NCBI GenBank assembly: GCA_030651575.1
Contig: JAUSFB010000048.1
Span: 62,001 to 126,000 of the forward strand
Direction: 5' to 3'
DNA: 64,000 nucleotides
Origin: Phaeospirillum sp.
GTDB lineage: Bacteria; Pseudomonadota; Alphaproteobacteria; Rhodospirillales; Magnetospirillaceae
In this document: one piece after another, positions 1 to 9,325 of the stretch
How the letters are laid out: each line of letters begins with the position of its first letter
Numbering within the stretch: position 1 is the stretch's first letter
Notes under the pieces: generated by a model
Database searches by the model: none
What the model saw: only the letters and a program-made list of their open reading frames with translations
What the model was told of the DNA's origin: nothing
Translations under genes and position numbers: made by a program

Positions 1-779
1 CCTGGAACCTGGACCCGACCAAGGTCGAGGCCGCCGTCACGCCCCGCACCAAGGCGATCATGCCGGTCCATCTGCACGGCCTGATGGCCGATATGGACCC
101 GCTGCTGGACATCGCCAAGCGCCACGGCCTGATGGTGATCGAGGACGCGGCCCAGGCCCATGGGGCTGAATACAAGGGCAGGCGCGCCGGTTCGGTGGGC
201 CGGATCGGCTGTTTCAGCTTTTATCCCGGCAAGAATCTCGGCGCGTATGGCGAGGGCGGCGCGGTGGTCACCGACGACGATTCCATCCTCCGGCTGTTGC
301 GCATGTATCGCGACTGGGGCCAGGAGACCAAGAGCGTCCACGAGCTGAAGGGCTACAACTACCGCATGGAAGGCGTTCAGGGCGCCGTCCTCGGGGTCAA
401 GATGGCCCATATCGAGGACTGGACTGAGGGCCGCCGCCGGGTGGCGCGCATCTATGACGAGGCGTTCGATCGCGCCGGCGTCATCCATGCCCAACAGCCG
501 GCCGGCTCGCGCCACGTCTACCACGTCTACGCCATCCTGTCGGCCGACCGCGCCCGCACCAAGGCGGCGCTGGACAAGGCCGGCATCGGCAACGGCGTGC
601 ACTATCCCACGCCGGTCCATCTCCAGCCGGCCTACGCCGAACTGGGGCGCGGTCCCGGCAGCTTCCCGGTGGCCGAGCGTCTGGCCGCCAGCTTCCTGTC
701 GCTGCCCATGTTCTCCGAGCTGACCGATGATCAGGCCCGGACGGTGGCCGATGTCGTGATCGCGGCCGAGCGGGGTTGA
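1..779 (+). CDS. DegT/DnrJ/EryC1 (sugar) aminotransferase, 5'-truncated by window edge
   Basis: PLP-dependent aminotransferase that puts an amino group on a keto-nucleotide sugar. The reading frame is open from base 3, so the gene starts outside the window. Visible hallmarks are the VIEDAAQAHGA segment, whose Asp binds the PLP pyridine nitrogen, and the FSFYPGKNLGAYGEGG motif, whose Lys (codon 231-233) should form the internal aldimine. The C-terminal HYPTPVHLQPAY segment is typical of VioA/DesV/QdtB-type enzymes. It is followed directly by an epimerase and an acyltransferase, so it is probably part of an amino-sugar pathway for surface glycan. The exact sugar cannot be told from sequence. 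Confidence 0.93.
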   Translation, partial: WNLDPTKVEAAVTPRTKAIMPVHLHGLMADMDPLLDIAKRHGLMVIEDAAQAHGAEYKGRRAGSVGRIGCFSFYPGKNLGAYGEGGAVVTDDDSILRLLRMYRDWGQETKSVHELKGYNYRMEGVQGAVLGVKMAHIEDWTEGRRRVARIYDEAFDRAGVIHAQQPAGSRHVYHVYAILSADRARTKAALDKAGIGNGVHYPTPVHLQPAYAELGRGPGSFPVAERLAASFLSLPMFSELTDDQARTVADVVIAAERG

Positions 780-784
780 CCGCC

Positions 785-1804
785 ATGACCGCTTCGCTGG
801 GCGGAGCCCGCATCCTGGTGACCGGCGGCGCCGGCTTCATCGGCTCGGCCCTGGTGCGGCTGCTGGCCGCCCATGGCGCCGACGTCGTGGTGCTGGACAA
901 TCTGGTCAACGGCAAGCGCGAGAATCTGGCCGGTCTCGACCCGGCCCGGACCCGGCTGGCGGTGGCCGATATCCGCGACGACAAGGCGGTGGAGCAACTG
1001 CTGGACGGCGTCGACGTGGTCTATCATCTCGCCTGCCTGGGGGTGCGCAACTCCATCCATGCGCCGCTGGAGAATCACGAGGTCAACGCCGACGCCACCT
1101 TGCGCCTGCTGCTGGCGGCGCGGCGGCTGAAGGTCGGGCGCTTCGTCACCGTGTCCACCTCCGAGGTCTACGGCACCTGCCGCTTCACCCCTATGACCGA
1201 GGATCATCCGACCCTGACCAAGACGGTCTATGGCGGTTCCAAGCTGGCCGGCGAAAGCTATACCCGCGCCTTCTGGGAGACCTACGGCTATCCCACGGTG
1301 GTGGTGCGCCCGTTCAACGCCTTTGGACCGCGCTGCCATCACGAGGGCGATTCCGGCGAGGTCATCCCCAAATTCATGCTGCGCGCCCTGGCCGGACGCG
1401 AGCTGGTGGTGTTCGGCGACGGTAGCCAAACCCGCGACTTCACCTTCGTCGAGGACACCGCGCGGGCCATCTTGCTGGCCGGCGTCAGGGATGCCGCCGT
1501 GGGCGAGACCATCAACGTGGGTCAAGGCGCCGAGATCACCGTCACCGCCCTGGCCAAGGCGGTGGCCGACTGCCTGAACCGCGACGTGACCATCACCCAT
1601 GACCAGCCGCGCCCCGGCGACGTGATTCGCCTGCTGGCCGACAGCGCCAAGGCGGAAAAGCTGCTGGGCTACGCACCCGAGGTCAGCCTAGCCGACGGAC
1701 TGGCCCGGCTGCGCGACTGGTATCTGGCCAGCGGCAAGAGCGCCGAAGACCTGCTGCGGGACGAAGTCGTCCACAACTGGACCCAGACGCCGGCATCGGC
1801 CTGA
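785..1804 (+). CDS. NAD-dependent epimerase/dehydratase (extended SDR)
   Basis: Nucleotide-sugar epimerase or dehydratase. The N-terminal Rossmann motif ILVTGGAGFIGSA is intact, as are the SDR catalytic residues (STSEVYG, then YGGSK with Tyr149 and Lys153 for the 339-residue product). RPFNAFGPR and a GDGSQTRDFTFVED segment are typical of UDP-glucose 4-epimerase or UDP-glucuronate/GlcNAc dehydratase relatives. I place the start at the ATG at 785. A TTG at 776 that overlaps the upstream stop is an alternative and adds three residues. The gene lies between an aminotransferase and an acetyltransferase, which suggests it prepares the keto or epimerised sugar they use. Substrate unknown. Confidence 0.93.
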   Translation: MTASLGGARILVTGGAGFIGSALVRLLAAHGADVVVLDNLVNGKRENLAGLDPARTRLAVADIRDDKAVEQLLDGVDVVYHLACLGVRNSIHAPLENHEVNADATLRLLLAARRLKVGRFVTVSTSEVYGTCRFTPMTEDHPTLTKTVYGGSKLAGESYTRAFWETYGYPTVVVRPFNAFGPRCHHEGDSGEVIPKFMLRALAGRELVVFGDGSQTRDFTFVEDTARAILLAGVRDAAVGETINVGQGAEITVTALAKAVADCLNRDVTITHDQPRPGDVIRLLADSAKAEKLLGYAPEVSLADGLARLRDWYLASGKSAEDLLRDEVVHNWTQTPASA

Positions 1805-2490
1805 TGACAGCGCCCGCGGCCCCCATTTCCCTCGTCATCCTGGGAGCCAGCGGCAATTCCGCCGATATCATCGACATGGTCGCGGCCATCAACGCCGCCC
1901 AAAACGGCGAGGCGTTCGAGGTGGCGGGCATCCTGGACGACCGCGCCCAAGGGGTCTGGCACGGCGTGCCGGTGCTGGGCGGGCTGGCCGGAGCTTTGGC
2001 GCTGCCGCCCCGGACCCGTTTCGTCAACGCCATCGGCAGCACCAACACCCATTGGAAGCGCGACGCGATCATCGCCGCGACCAGCCTCGCCCCCGAACAC
2101 TTCGTTTCCATCATCCATCCCTCCGCCCAGGTCTCGGCCAGCGCCCGGCTGGGCCTCGGCGTGGTGCTTTACCCCGGCGTGGTGGTGGGAGCGTCCGCCA
2201 GACTGGACTCCCATGCGCTGGTTCTGGCCAACAGCGTGATCAACCATGATTGCGTGGTGGGGACTCATTCCTGCCTGGCCTCGGGCATTTTGCTGTCGGG
2301 GGGGGTGCGCATCGGGGCTTGCGCCTATCTCGGCGCCGGGGCGAACGTATTGCCGGGCCTGACCATCGGCGAACGGACCCTGGTCGGAGCCGGAGCCATC
2401 GTCACCCGCGACGTGGAGGCGGATATGGTGGTGGCCGGAAGTCCCGCCCGCGTGCTGCGCCGGCGGCAACAGGAGAACGCCCCGTCATGA
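1804..2490 (+). CDS. PglD/NeuD-family sugar O/N-acyltransferase (left-handed beta-helix)
   Basis: 228-residue acyltransferase. An N-terminal Rossmann-like PglD_N domain (LVILGASGNSADI, residues 10-22) precedes a hexapeptide-repeat helix from about residue 105 to 215. NHDCVVG holds the likely catalytic base His149, matching the His of PglD and NeuD enzymes. The ATG overlaps the previous stop (ATGA), so translation is coupled. With the flanking aminotransferases it probably acetylates the amino group of a sugar nucleotide, as in bacillosamine or perosamine routes. That role is inferred from family and context. Confidence 0.9.
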   Translation: MTAPAAPISLVILGASGNSADIIDMVAAINAAQNGEAFEVAGILDDRAQGVWHGVPVLGGLAGALALPPRTRFVNAIGSTNTHWKRDAIIAATSLAPEHFVSIIHPSAQVSASARLGLGVVLYPGVVVGASARLDSHALVLANSVINHDCVVGTHSCLASGILLSGGVRIGACAYLGAGANVLPGLTIGERTLVGAGAIVTRDVEADMVVAGSPARVLRRRQQENAPS

Positions 2491-3635
2491 GCATCATCCG
2501 TATTCCGGTGGCCAAGCCGGCCCTGGGGCAGGAGGAGGCGGACGCCGCCGCTCGGGTCATCCTGTCGGGCTGGGTCACCCAAGGCCCCGAAGTGGCGGGC
2601 TTCGAGCGCGACTTCACCCAGGCGACCGCCGCCCCCCATGCCTGCGCGGTGTCCAACTGCACCACCGCGCTGCATCTGGCGCTGCGCGCCGTGGGCGTCG
2701 GGCCGGGCGACGAGGTGATCACCGTCAGCCACTCCTTCATCGCCACCGCCAACGCCGTGCGCTATCTGGGGGGGGCGCCGATCTTCGTCGATATCGACCC
2801 CGGCACCTTCAACATGAACCCCGCCCTGATCGAGGCCGCCATCACGCCCCGCACCAAGGCCATTTTGTGCGTCCATCAGATGGGCATGCCCTGCGACATG
2901 GACGCCATTTCCGCCATCGCCCGCCGCCACGGCGTGCGGGTGGTCGAGGACGCCGCCTGCGCCATCGGCAGCGGCATGATGGTCGGCGGTCAATGGCGCA
3001 TGGTGGGTCAGCCGGTGGATGCGGCGGTATGCTTTTCGTTTCATCCGCGCAAGGTGCTGACCACCGGCGACGGCGGCATGATCACCACGGGCGATGCCGG
3101 CTTCGACGCCAAGTTCCGGCTGTGGCGGCAGCATGGCATGAGCGTGCCCGACGCGGTGCGCCACGGCTCCGCCACGGTGATTTTCGAAAGCTATGACGAA
3201 CTGGGCTACAACTACCGCATGACCGACATCCAGGCGGCGGTAGGGCGCTGCCAACTGACCCGCCTGACCGGGCTGGTGGAGGAGCGCCGCCGGCTGGTGG
3301 CCCATTACGGCACGCTGCTGGGCGCCATCACCGGCCTCGGCCTGCCGGTGGAGCCCGCATACGCGCGCTCCAACTGGCAAAGCTTCTGTATCCGCCTGCC
3401 CGACCGCGCCGATCAGCTCGCCGTGATGCAGGCCATGCTGGACCAGGGCGTCGCCACCCGGCGCGGCATCATGTGCTCTCACCGCGAACCCGCCTGCGCC
3501 GACCTGCCGCTTCGCTTCGCTCTGCCCGAATCCGAGGCGGCACAGGATCGTTGCATCTTGCTGCCGCTCTATCCCGGCATGACCGGGGACGAGCAGGCGA
3601 TCGTGGCCGAGGGCCTGGAAAAGGCCTGCCGATGA
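2487..3635 (+). CDS. DegT/DnrJ/EryC1 aminotransferase
   Basis: 382-residue PLP enzyme, full family length. Start at 2487 is supported by the ATGA overlap with the upstream stop and by AGGAG at 2471. Motifs: SNCTTALHLAL (phosphate-binding region), VVEDAACAIG with Asp155, and FSFHPRKVLTTGDGG with the PLP Lys189. The RQHGM segment and GYNYRMTDIQAA near residue 245 are the usual DegT substrate-loop features. It is the second aminotransferase in the operon, so two different aminated positions or sugars are likely. It resembles perosamine-synthase types, but I cannot fix the substrate. Confidence 0.93.
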   Translation: MSIIRIPVAKPALGQEEADAAARVILSGWVTQGPEVAGFERDFTQATAAPHACAVSNCTTALHLALRAVGVGPGDEVITVSHSFIATANAVRYLGGAPIFVDIDPGTFNMNPALIEAAITPRTKAILCVHQMGMPCDMDAISAIARRHGVRVVEDAACAIGSGMMVGGQWRMVGQPVDAAVCFSFHPRKVLTTGDGGMITTGDAGFDAKFRLWRQHGMSVPDAVRHGSATVIFESYDELGYNYRMTDIQAAVGRCQLTRLTGLVEERRRLVAHYGTLLGAITGLGLPVEPAYARSNWQSFCIRLPDRADQLAVMQAMLDQGVATRRGIMCSHREPACADLPLRFALPESEAAQDRCILLPLYPGMTGDEQAIVAEGLEKACR

Positions 3636-4606
3636 CCGCGCCCGACCTATCCATCGTCACCCCGGCCTTCAACGAGGAGGCCAACCTGCCGTTCTTGTAT
3701 CAGGAGTTGCGCACGGTCCTGGATGGGCTGGGCCTCGCCTGGGAATGGATCGTGGTGGACGATCATTCCCGCGACGGCACCTTTGGCGTCGCCTCGGGGC
3801 TGGCCGCCGCCGACCCTCGGGTGCGCTGCCTGCGCCTGTCGCGCAATTCAGGGGCGCATGTGGCGCTCACCTGCGGCCTGCATGCCGCCGGGGGAGCCTG
3901 CGCCGTGGTCATGGCGGCCGATCTTCAGGACCCGCCCGACGTGATCGGCGAATTGCTGGCGCGCTGGCGCGCCGGGGCCAAGATCGTCTGGGCCGCCCGC
4001 GCCATCCGCGAGGGCGAAACCGCCTCGACCCTGCGGTTCTCCCGCTTGTACTGGCGGCTGGTCCGCAAGCTGATTCCCGAGACCACCATTCCCGACACCG
4101 GGGCTGACTTCTTCCTGGTGGACCGTCAGGCCCTGGATGCCTATGGCCGGTTCGACGAGCGCAATATCAGCGCCTTCATGCTGATCAATTGGATGGGATT
4201 CCGCCAGGACGTGGTGACCTACACCAAGCGGGCGCGGCTGCACGGCCAGTCCGGCTGGACCCTGTCCAAGAAGGTCGAGCTGGTGGTGGATTCGTTGATC
4301 TCGTTCAGCCATCTGCCCATTCGCATGATGTCGGTCATCGGCTTTCTGGTCGCCCTGGCCGGGCTGGCCTATGCCGGCTGGGTGGCGCTCAACGCCCTGA
4401 CCGGCACCCCGATCCAGGGATGGTCGTCGTTGATGATCGTGGTGCTGGCCCTCGGCGGCGCTCAGATGGCCATGCTGGGCCTGTTGGGCGAGTATATGTG
4501 GCGCAGCTACGAAAACGGCCGCAGGCGGCCGCTTTATATGATCGAGGCCGCGACCCCGAGCCAAGGGTCGGATCGGTCGGGCGGATCCTCGGCCCATGGG
4601 CGGTGA
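3632..4606 (+). CDS. GT2 glycosyltransferase, DPM1/GtrB-like, membrane anchored
   Basis: 324-residue polyprenyl-phosphate glycosyltransferase. The N-terminal GT-A domain has SIVTPAFNEEANL, VVDDHSRDGT and the metal-binding ADLQDPP motif that marks the dolichol-phosphate-mannose-synthase/GtrB/ArnC branch. Two hydrophobic C-terminal segments (about residues 228-255 and 265-290) should anchor it in the inner membrane. Start is at the ATGA overlap with the aminotransferase. It likely loads a sugar onto undecaprenyl phosphate for use by a GT-C enzyme, and the large membrane protein directly downstream is the natural candidate partner. Confidence 0.9.
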   Translation: MTAPDLSIVTPAFNEEANLPFLYQELRTVLDGLGLAWEWIVVDDHSRDGTFGVASGLAAADPRVRCLRLSRNSGAHVALTCGLHAAGGACAVVMAADLQDPPDVIGELLARWRAGAKIVWAARAIREGETASTLRFSRLYWRLVRKLIPETTIPDTGADFFLVDRQALDAYGRFDERNISAFMLINWMGFRQDVVTYTKRARLHGQSGWTLSKKVELVVDSLISFSHLPIRMMSVIGFLVALAGLAYAGWVALNALTGTPIQGWSSLMIVVLALGGAQMAMLGLLGEYMWRSYENGRRRPLYMIEAATPSQGSDRSGGSSAHGR

Positions 4607-6716
4607 CGCGCTTCAGAACATAACCGCGATCCTGGCGGCGCTATCCTTTCCCATCTGGGCCTGGGTGATTCACCGCGTCGCGCCGGGACTGTCCCGCCGC
4701 CGGGGATTGCTGCTGGCCGGCGGATTCTGGCTATTGCTGCTGACCCTGCCCTATTGGCTGCTCGGCCCCTACTCCTTCATCGAGTTCGTGTCCGAGGGCA
4801 ATTTCGGCATCGCCTTCTTTCACTACATCGTCCGGCTTCACCCCGGCGGCCTGTTCTCGTTCGCCATGGCCGGCGGCCAGGACATCTACGCCATGTACAA
4901 CGAGATGGCGCTGTTTCAGGTGGAAGTGGCGCTGTTCCGCATCGCCCCGCCCTGGATCGTGGTGTTGACCCATAAGCTGCTGGTGGCGGGGTGCGGCCTG
5001 GGCGGCGCATATCTGCTGGCCCGCGACCTGGGGGGCGCGCGGCCCGGTTCCGCCCTGGCGGCAGCCGCCGCCTTCACCTGCTCGCATCTCTATCTCCTCA
5101 ACTACAGCACCAGTTTCGTGGGCGCCGGCTTTGCCGCGTTGCCCTTCGCCTGCTGGGTGCTGGTGACCCAGGGCCGGTCGCGGCGGTTCTTTCCTCTGGC
5201 GGCGGCGGCCACGCTGCTGATGGCCACCACCGATCCGATCCACTCCTTCCCGCCATTGGCCGCCGCCCTGGCGGCCTGCGCCGTAATGGCCAAAGACCGC
5301 CTGCGCTGGACCCGCGCCTTGACCGCCTTCGCGGTGATGGTGGCGGCGGCGGTGATCAACTGGCACGAGGTCATCTACGGCCTTGCCGCCATCGCGCCCC
5401 ACACCCATCGCAGCGTCGGAGTTCCCCGGACTCTGATCGACGCGGTCGAAATCGGCTTTCGCCAGTTGACGGTGTGCTGGCCGATTGCCCTGCCCTTGCT
5501 GCCGGCCCTGGCCGGATTGGCCTGGCGGCGCGACCGTTTCCTGATTCGGGCCGTGGCCGCCATCCTGACCGTCACCGCCCTGTTCGTGGCGGCCGACCGG
5601 ATGCCGTGGGAACGGATCGGTCTGGCGGTGATGCGAGGAGTCGAACAGGCCTATATTCTGATGGCCTATATGACCGTGATCGCGCCGGTGCTGGCCCGCG
5701 GTCTGGACGCGCTGCCGACGGGACGGTGGCTGCGGCCGGCGGCGCTGACCCTGGCCTTCGCCCTGGCGGTCACCACCGGCGACAAGCTGCGCGATGCGGC
5801 GCAATTGCTGTGGTTCGGCGGCCAAAGCCACTATTTCGGCTATACCGCCCTGAAGGACGCGCCGTGGCGGCCGGCCGGGCCGTTCCGGGTGGTGACCCTG
5901 TTCGACCACCCTCATCCCAATATCATCGCCGCTTATTACGGGCTGGAAAGCTTCGACGGCGGGGTCAACATCAATCCCTGGACCTACCAGAATTACTGGT
6001 ACGAGGTCATGCGGCGGGAAGAAAGCTTCCTGCGCGCCACCCGCACCCGGATCGACTGGAAATACTGGGACGGAACGGCCTATCGCGTCGCGGAGTCCCT
6101 GCGGCTCGACCTGCTGGGAGCCGCCAATGTGCGCTTTATCCTCAGCGCCATGCCGCTGGCGGATTCGCCCGAATACCGGCTGGTCCAATCGCCCCCCGAA
6201 GGCGAGGTGGCCAAGCTGCCGCCGTCGTCCTTCCCGTCCATGGCGGCGTTTCTGGCCTTCCGGCTCCAGCGGGTGTTCGACCCCGGCCAGCTGTTCGTCT
6301 ACGAGCTGTCGCGGACGCTGGCGCGCGCCCATGCCGCCGAAAGGGTGGTGGTGGTGCCCGACGAAGCCGATTCCGGCGAGTTCCATGACCGCATTCCCGA
6401 GGCGCTGACCGGCGCGGTGGTTTTGCGGGCATCCGACGCCGCCCGGCTGGCGGGCGTGCCGGGCGGCGTCCAAGTCGGCACCATGCGCGAGGTGATTGAC
6501 GGCCTGGAGGTCGAGGTCGAAGCTCCCCAGGGCGGAATTCTGGTGGTCAATCAGTACCATCTGCCGTTCTGGCATGCCTGGGTCGACGGGCGTGAAACCG
6601 CGCTGGTTCCCGCCGATGGGGTTCAGATGGCCCTGGCCCTGCCGCCCGGCGCCCGGCGGGTGACGCTTCACTATCAGCGGCCGCTGCTGCGCCACGCCCT
6701 GACCGGGACGCGGTGA
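4596..6716 (+). CDS. Large multi-spanning membrane protein, unknown function (GT-C/YfhO-like architecture)
   Basis: 706-residue protein that overlaps the upstream gene by 11 bp. Residues 1-420 hold about ten to twelve hydrophobic segments, and the remaining ~280 residues look soluble and beta-rich, ending in a segment like the C-termini of YfhO-type proteins. The loop after the first membrane segments contains acidic and aromatic residues (FVSEGNFGIAFFHYI). This layout is typical of GT-C glycosyltransferases that use polyprenyl-phosphate sugars. I do not recognise a specific family with certainty. Its position after a GtrB-like enzyme suggests it transfers the lipid-linked sugar to a periplasmic glycan. 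That is inference. Confidence 0.75.
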   Translation: MGGDALQNITAILAALSFPIWAWVIHRVAPGLSRRRGLLLAGGFWLLLLTLPYWLLGPYSFIEFVSEGNFGIAFFHYIVRLHPGGLFSFAMAGGQDIYAMYNEMALFQVEVALFRIAPPWIVVLTHKLLVAGCGLGGAYLLARDLGGARPGSALAAAAAFTCSHLYLLNYSTSFVGAGFAALPFACWVLVTQGRSRRFFPLAAAATLLMATTDPIHSFPPLAAALAACAVMAKDRLRWTRALTAFAVMVAAAVINWHEVIYGLAAIAPHTHRSVGVPRTLIDAVEIGFRQLTVCWPIALPLLPALAGLAWRRDRFLIRAVAAILTVTALFVAADRMPWERIGLAVMRGVEQAYILMAYMTVIAPVLARGLDALPTGRWLRPAALTLAFALAVTTGDKLRDAAQLLWFGGQSHYFGYTALKDAPWRPAGPFRVVTLFDHPHPNIIAAYYGLESFDGGVNINPWTYQNYWYEVMRREESFLRATRTRIDWKYWDGTAYRVAESLRLDLLGAANVRFILSAMPLADSPEYRLVQSPPEGEVAKLPPSSFPSMAAFLAFRLQRVFDPGQLFVYELSRTLARAHAAERVVVVPDEADSGEFHDRIPEALTGAVVLRASDAARLAGVPGGVQVGTMREVIDGLEVEVEAPQGGILVVNQYHLPFWHAWVDGRETALVPADGVQMALALPPGARRVTLHYQRPLLRHALTGTR

Positions 6717-6723
6717 GGCGGCC

Positions 6724-8235
6724 ATGCTGTTTCATTCCCACCTGTTCCTGTTCGTCTTCCTGCCCCTGACCATCGCGGCCTATGGTCTGGCGTCGCGGCG
6801 GGGCGAGACGCCGGCCCTGCTGACCCTGGTGGTCGCATCGCTGCTGTTCTACGGCTGGTGGGAGCCGGTCTATCTGGTGCTGCTGACCGGGTCCATCGCC
6901 TTTAATTTCTTCATGGGGGCGCGGTTGCAGGCGCGGCCGTCGACGCCGCTGCTGACCCTGGGGGTCGCCGCCAATCTGGCGCTGCTGGGCTGGTTCAAGT
7001 ATGCCGGCTTCTTCGCCGATATCGCGGCGGGCCTGACCGGAGCCAGCCTCGGCGTGGCCCATATGGCCCTGCCGCTGGGCATCTCGTTCATCACCTTCCA
7101 AAAGATCGCCTATCTGGTGGACTGCAACCAGGGCAAGGTGCGCGCCTATACCCTGGCCGAGTTCGGCCTGTTCGTGACCTTCTTTCCGCAACTGGTGGCA
7201 GGCCCCATCGTTCATCACTCCGACATCGTGCCGCAGGTCCGGGCCAATCCGGTGGGGTTGCGGGCCGACAATGTGGCCATCGGCCTGACCATCTTCATCC
7301 TGGGCCTGTTCAAGAAAGTGATCATCGCCGAGCGCATGGCGGCCTACGCCAATCCCATGTTCGACGGCGCGGCGGCGGGCGAGACCATCACCTTCCTGGA
7401 AGCCTGGGCCGGCGCGCTGGCCTATACGCTGCAACTGTATTTCGATTTCTCCGGTTATTCCGACATGGCCATCGGCCTGGGACGGATCTTCAACATCCGG
7501 CTGCCGCTGAATTTTCACTCCCCCTACAAGGCCGTCGGCATCATCGAATTCTGGCGGCGCTGGCACATGACCTTGTCCCGGTTCCTGCGCGATTACCTCT
7601 ATGTCCCCCTGGGCGGCAACCGCCTGGGGCCGACGCGGCGGCGGGTCAATCTGATGGCGGTCATGCTGTTGGGCGGACTGTGGCATGGGGCGGGCTGGAC
7701 CTTCGTGATCTGGGGGGGGCTGCACGGGCTTTATCTGGTGGTGAATCACCTCTGGCGCGGCCTGGGATGGAGCCTGCCCCGTCCCTTGGCCTGGGGCCTG
7801 ACCTTTCTGGCCGTGGTGGTGGCTTGGGTGTTCTTCCGCGCCGCCGATCTGGAAGCGGCGCTGAATATTCTGGCCGCCATGGCCCTGATGCCGGGACGGG
7901 TGGTGGTGACCATCGGCTGGACGCCCGTATTCAACCATCTGGTCTGGCTGGTGGGACCGGTTCAGGTGGCCGAGCGGCCGTTGCTCTACTTCGCGGGCAT
8001 GAGCCAGATGCTGTGGACGGCGGCAATTCTGGCCGCCGCCCTGGTCCTGCCCAATACCCAGCAATGGATGCACCGCTTCGAACCCTGCCTGGACGAGTTC
8101 CGCCCCGCCCGCTGGCTGCCCCCGTCCCTGGCGTGGCGGCCCTGTCGCCGCTGGGCGGCGGTGGTGATCGCGCTGGCCTGCGCGGCGGTGATCGGGGCCA
8201 TGCAGCCCACTCAGTTTCTGTATTGGCAATTCTGA
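6724..8235 (+). CDS. MBOAT-family O-acyltransferase (AlgI-like), copy 1
   Basis: 503-residue membrane-bound O-acyltransferase. The family signature is complete: DFSGYSDMAIGLGRIF (residues 241-256), EFWRRWHMTLSRFLRDYLYVPLGGNR with His281, and GGLWHGAGW with the catalytic His321 (AlgI His322 equivalent). Many hydrophobic segments place it in the inner membrane. It moves acetyl or another acyl group across the membrane for glycan acylation. The stop overlaps the start of an SGNH-like gene (TGATG arrangement), which mirrors AlgI/AlgJ, PatA/PatB and DltB/DltD pairs. Confidence 0.95.
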   Translation: MLFHSHLFLFVFLPLTIAAYGLASRRGETPALLTLVVASLLFYGWWEPVYLVLLTGSIAFNFFMGARLQARPSTPLLTLGVAANLALLGWFKYAGFFADIAAGLTGASLGVAHMALPLGISFITFQKIAYLVDCNQGKVRAYTLAEFGLFVTFFPQLVAGPIVHHSDIVPQVRANPVGLRADNVAIGLTIFILGLFKKVIIAERMAAYANPMFDGAAAGETITFLEAWAGALAYTLQLYFDFSGYSDMAIGLGRIFNIRLPLNFHSPYKAVGIIEFWRRWHMTLSRFLRDYLYVPLGGNRLGPTRRRVNLMAVMLLGGLWHGAGWTFVIWGGLHGLYLVVNHLWRGLGWSLPRPLAWGLTFLAVVVAWVFFRAADLEAALNILAAMALMPGRVVVTIGWTPVFNHLVWLVGPVQVAERPLLYFAGMSQMLWTAAILAAALVLPNTQQWMHRFEPCLDEFRPARWLPPSLAWRPCRRWAAVVIALACAAVIGAMQPTQFLYWQF

Positions 8236-9212
8236 TGGATCCGGCCAAGCGGTATCTGCGCCTTTTGCTGTCCTGGGGCCTGCCGGCCCTGCTGGCCAGC
8301 TTTGTCCTGGCCGCGGTCCACGGCTATCTCACCACCAATTTCTGGATCTTCCGCTGCACCGCCAGCGGCTATGACGACGATTCCTACCTGTCGTATTGCG
8401 GCGATCCCGCCTATGTGGACTATGCCCATGGTGCCCTGTTCATCCCCGCCGAGCCGGACGCCATCCAGGCGCTGCGCCGTGCCGAGGTGGTGTTCCTCGG
8501 AAACAGCAGGGCCGAGATCGCCTTTTCCGCCCAGGCCATCGCCACCCGGATGGCGGCGCGCGGCATGGCCTATTACAACCTCGCGGTCTATGGCGAGCAG
8601 GACGCGTTTCCCCGCCGGATCTTGCAGCGTTTCGACCTGCATCCCCGGATCATCGTGGTCAATGTGGACGAATTCTTTGGCAACACTGCCAATATCACCG
8701 GCAAGCGGGTGATGGGACTGACCCCCGACGTCTTGCTGGAATACCGCCTCAAGGCCTGGGTGCAACCCATCCATCGGCGCATCTGCGGCGGCCCGGACGG
8801 CTGGGCCAAGCGCATGGTCTGCGGCGAGATTCCGGCCCAGTTCCGGTCGCGGAGCAGCGGCCGGGTGCGTCATGTCCATTATCCCGACCGGGATCTTCCC
8901 ATGCTGTCGGGGACCAGTTTCTCGGAGCGCAGCTATGCCCACACCTTGGATCAGGCCCGCGCCTTCAAGGCCTTCGTCGAGGCGCGCGGCGCCTGTTTGG
9001 TCCTGACCCATATTCCCACCCCCACCTATTCGCCCCAGGTGGCGGCGCGGCTGGCCCAGGATCTGGGATTGCCCGACCTGACACCCACCGTGACGGGCCT
9101 GACCTCCATGGACGGAACCCATCTCAGCCTGGACGGCGCCGAACGATGGTCCACGGGGTTCCTGGCCCTGCTGGAGCCCGAGCTTGACCGCTGCCGGAGC
9201 GGGGGGCGGTGA
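8235..9212 (+). CDS. SGNH-like (AlgJ/AlgX/DltD-type) protein paired with MBOAT copy 1
   Basis: 325 residues. A hydrophobic N-terminal anchor (about 8-28) is followed by an exported domain. Block I is seen in VVFLGNSRAEI with Ser91. A block V-like DGTHLSLDG gives Asp293 and His296, completing a Ser-Asp-His set. The ATG overlaps the MBOAT stop, so the two are translationally coupled. By analogy with AlgJ/AlgX and PatB it should take the acyl group from the MBOAT and place it on the polysaccharide in the periplasm. Overall similarity to named members is low, so the call rests on motifs and context. Confidence 0.75.
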   Translation: MDPAKRYLRLLLSWGLPALLASFVLAAVHGYLTTNFWIFRCTASGYDDDSYLSYCGDPAYVDYAHGALFIPAEPDAIQALRRAEVVFLGNSRAEIAFSAQAIATRMAARGMAYYNLAVYGEQDAFPRRILQRFDLHPRIIVVNVDEFFGNTANITGKRVMGLTPDVLLEYRLKAWVQPIHRRICGGPDGWAKRMVCGEIPAQFRSRSSGRVRHVHYPDRDLPMLSGTSFSERSYAHTLDQARAFKAFVEARGACLVLTHIPTPTYSPQVAARLAQDLGLPDLTPTVTGLTSMDGTHLSLDGAERWSTGFLALLEPELDRCRSGGR

Positions 9213-9225
9213 CGGAGATTTTTTG

Positions 9226-9253
9226 TTGCCGTGGATTTCGCGGTGCGTATATT
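9226..9253 (+). promoter_or_regulatory. Candidate sigma70-type promoter before second MBOAT gene
   Basis: TTGCCG (9226-9231) and TATATT (9248-9253) are 16 bp apart inside a 113-bp non-coding stretch that is clearly more AT-rich than the flanking genes. It lies 72 bp upstream of the next ATG. It would let the second MBOAT pair be expressed separately from the upstream operon. Prediction from motif only. Confidence 0.4.
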
Positions 9254-9325
9254 ACTGCACTTTGCGAGCCGCAATCAGCACAAACACTGACTGTTCCGAC
9301 TCGTTAATGATAGGCGGCACCGGGA

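Noticed and set aside
2290-2300. Runs of eight G within coding sequence (also near 7711, 24407, 39577 and 49964)
   Set aside because: All lie in intact frames and are expected by chance in high-GC DNA; shorter than the C11 tract.
4731-6725. 664-codon open frame on the minus strand
   Set aside because: Lies entirely opposite the membrane protein gene, has Gln/His/Gly-rich composition typical of antisense frames in GC-rich DNA, and no family motif.
6547-8229. 560-codon open frame on the minus strand
   Set aside because: Opposite to the MBOAT gene whose motifs are complete; composition is that of a shadow frame.
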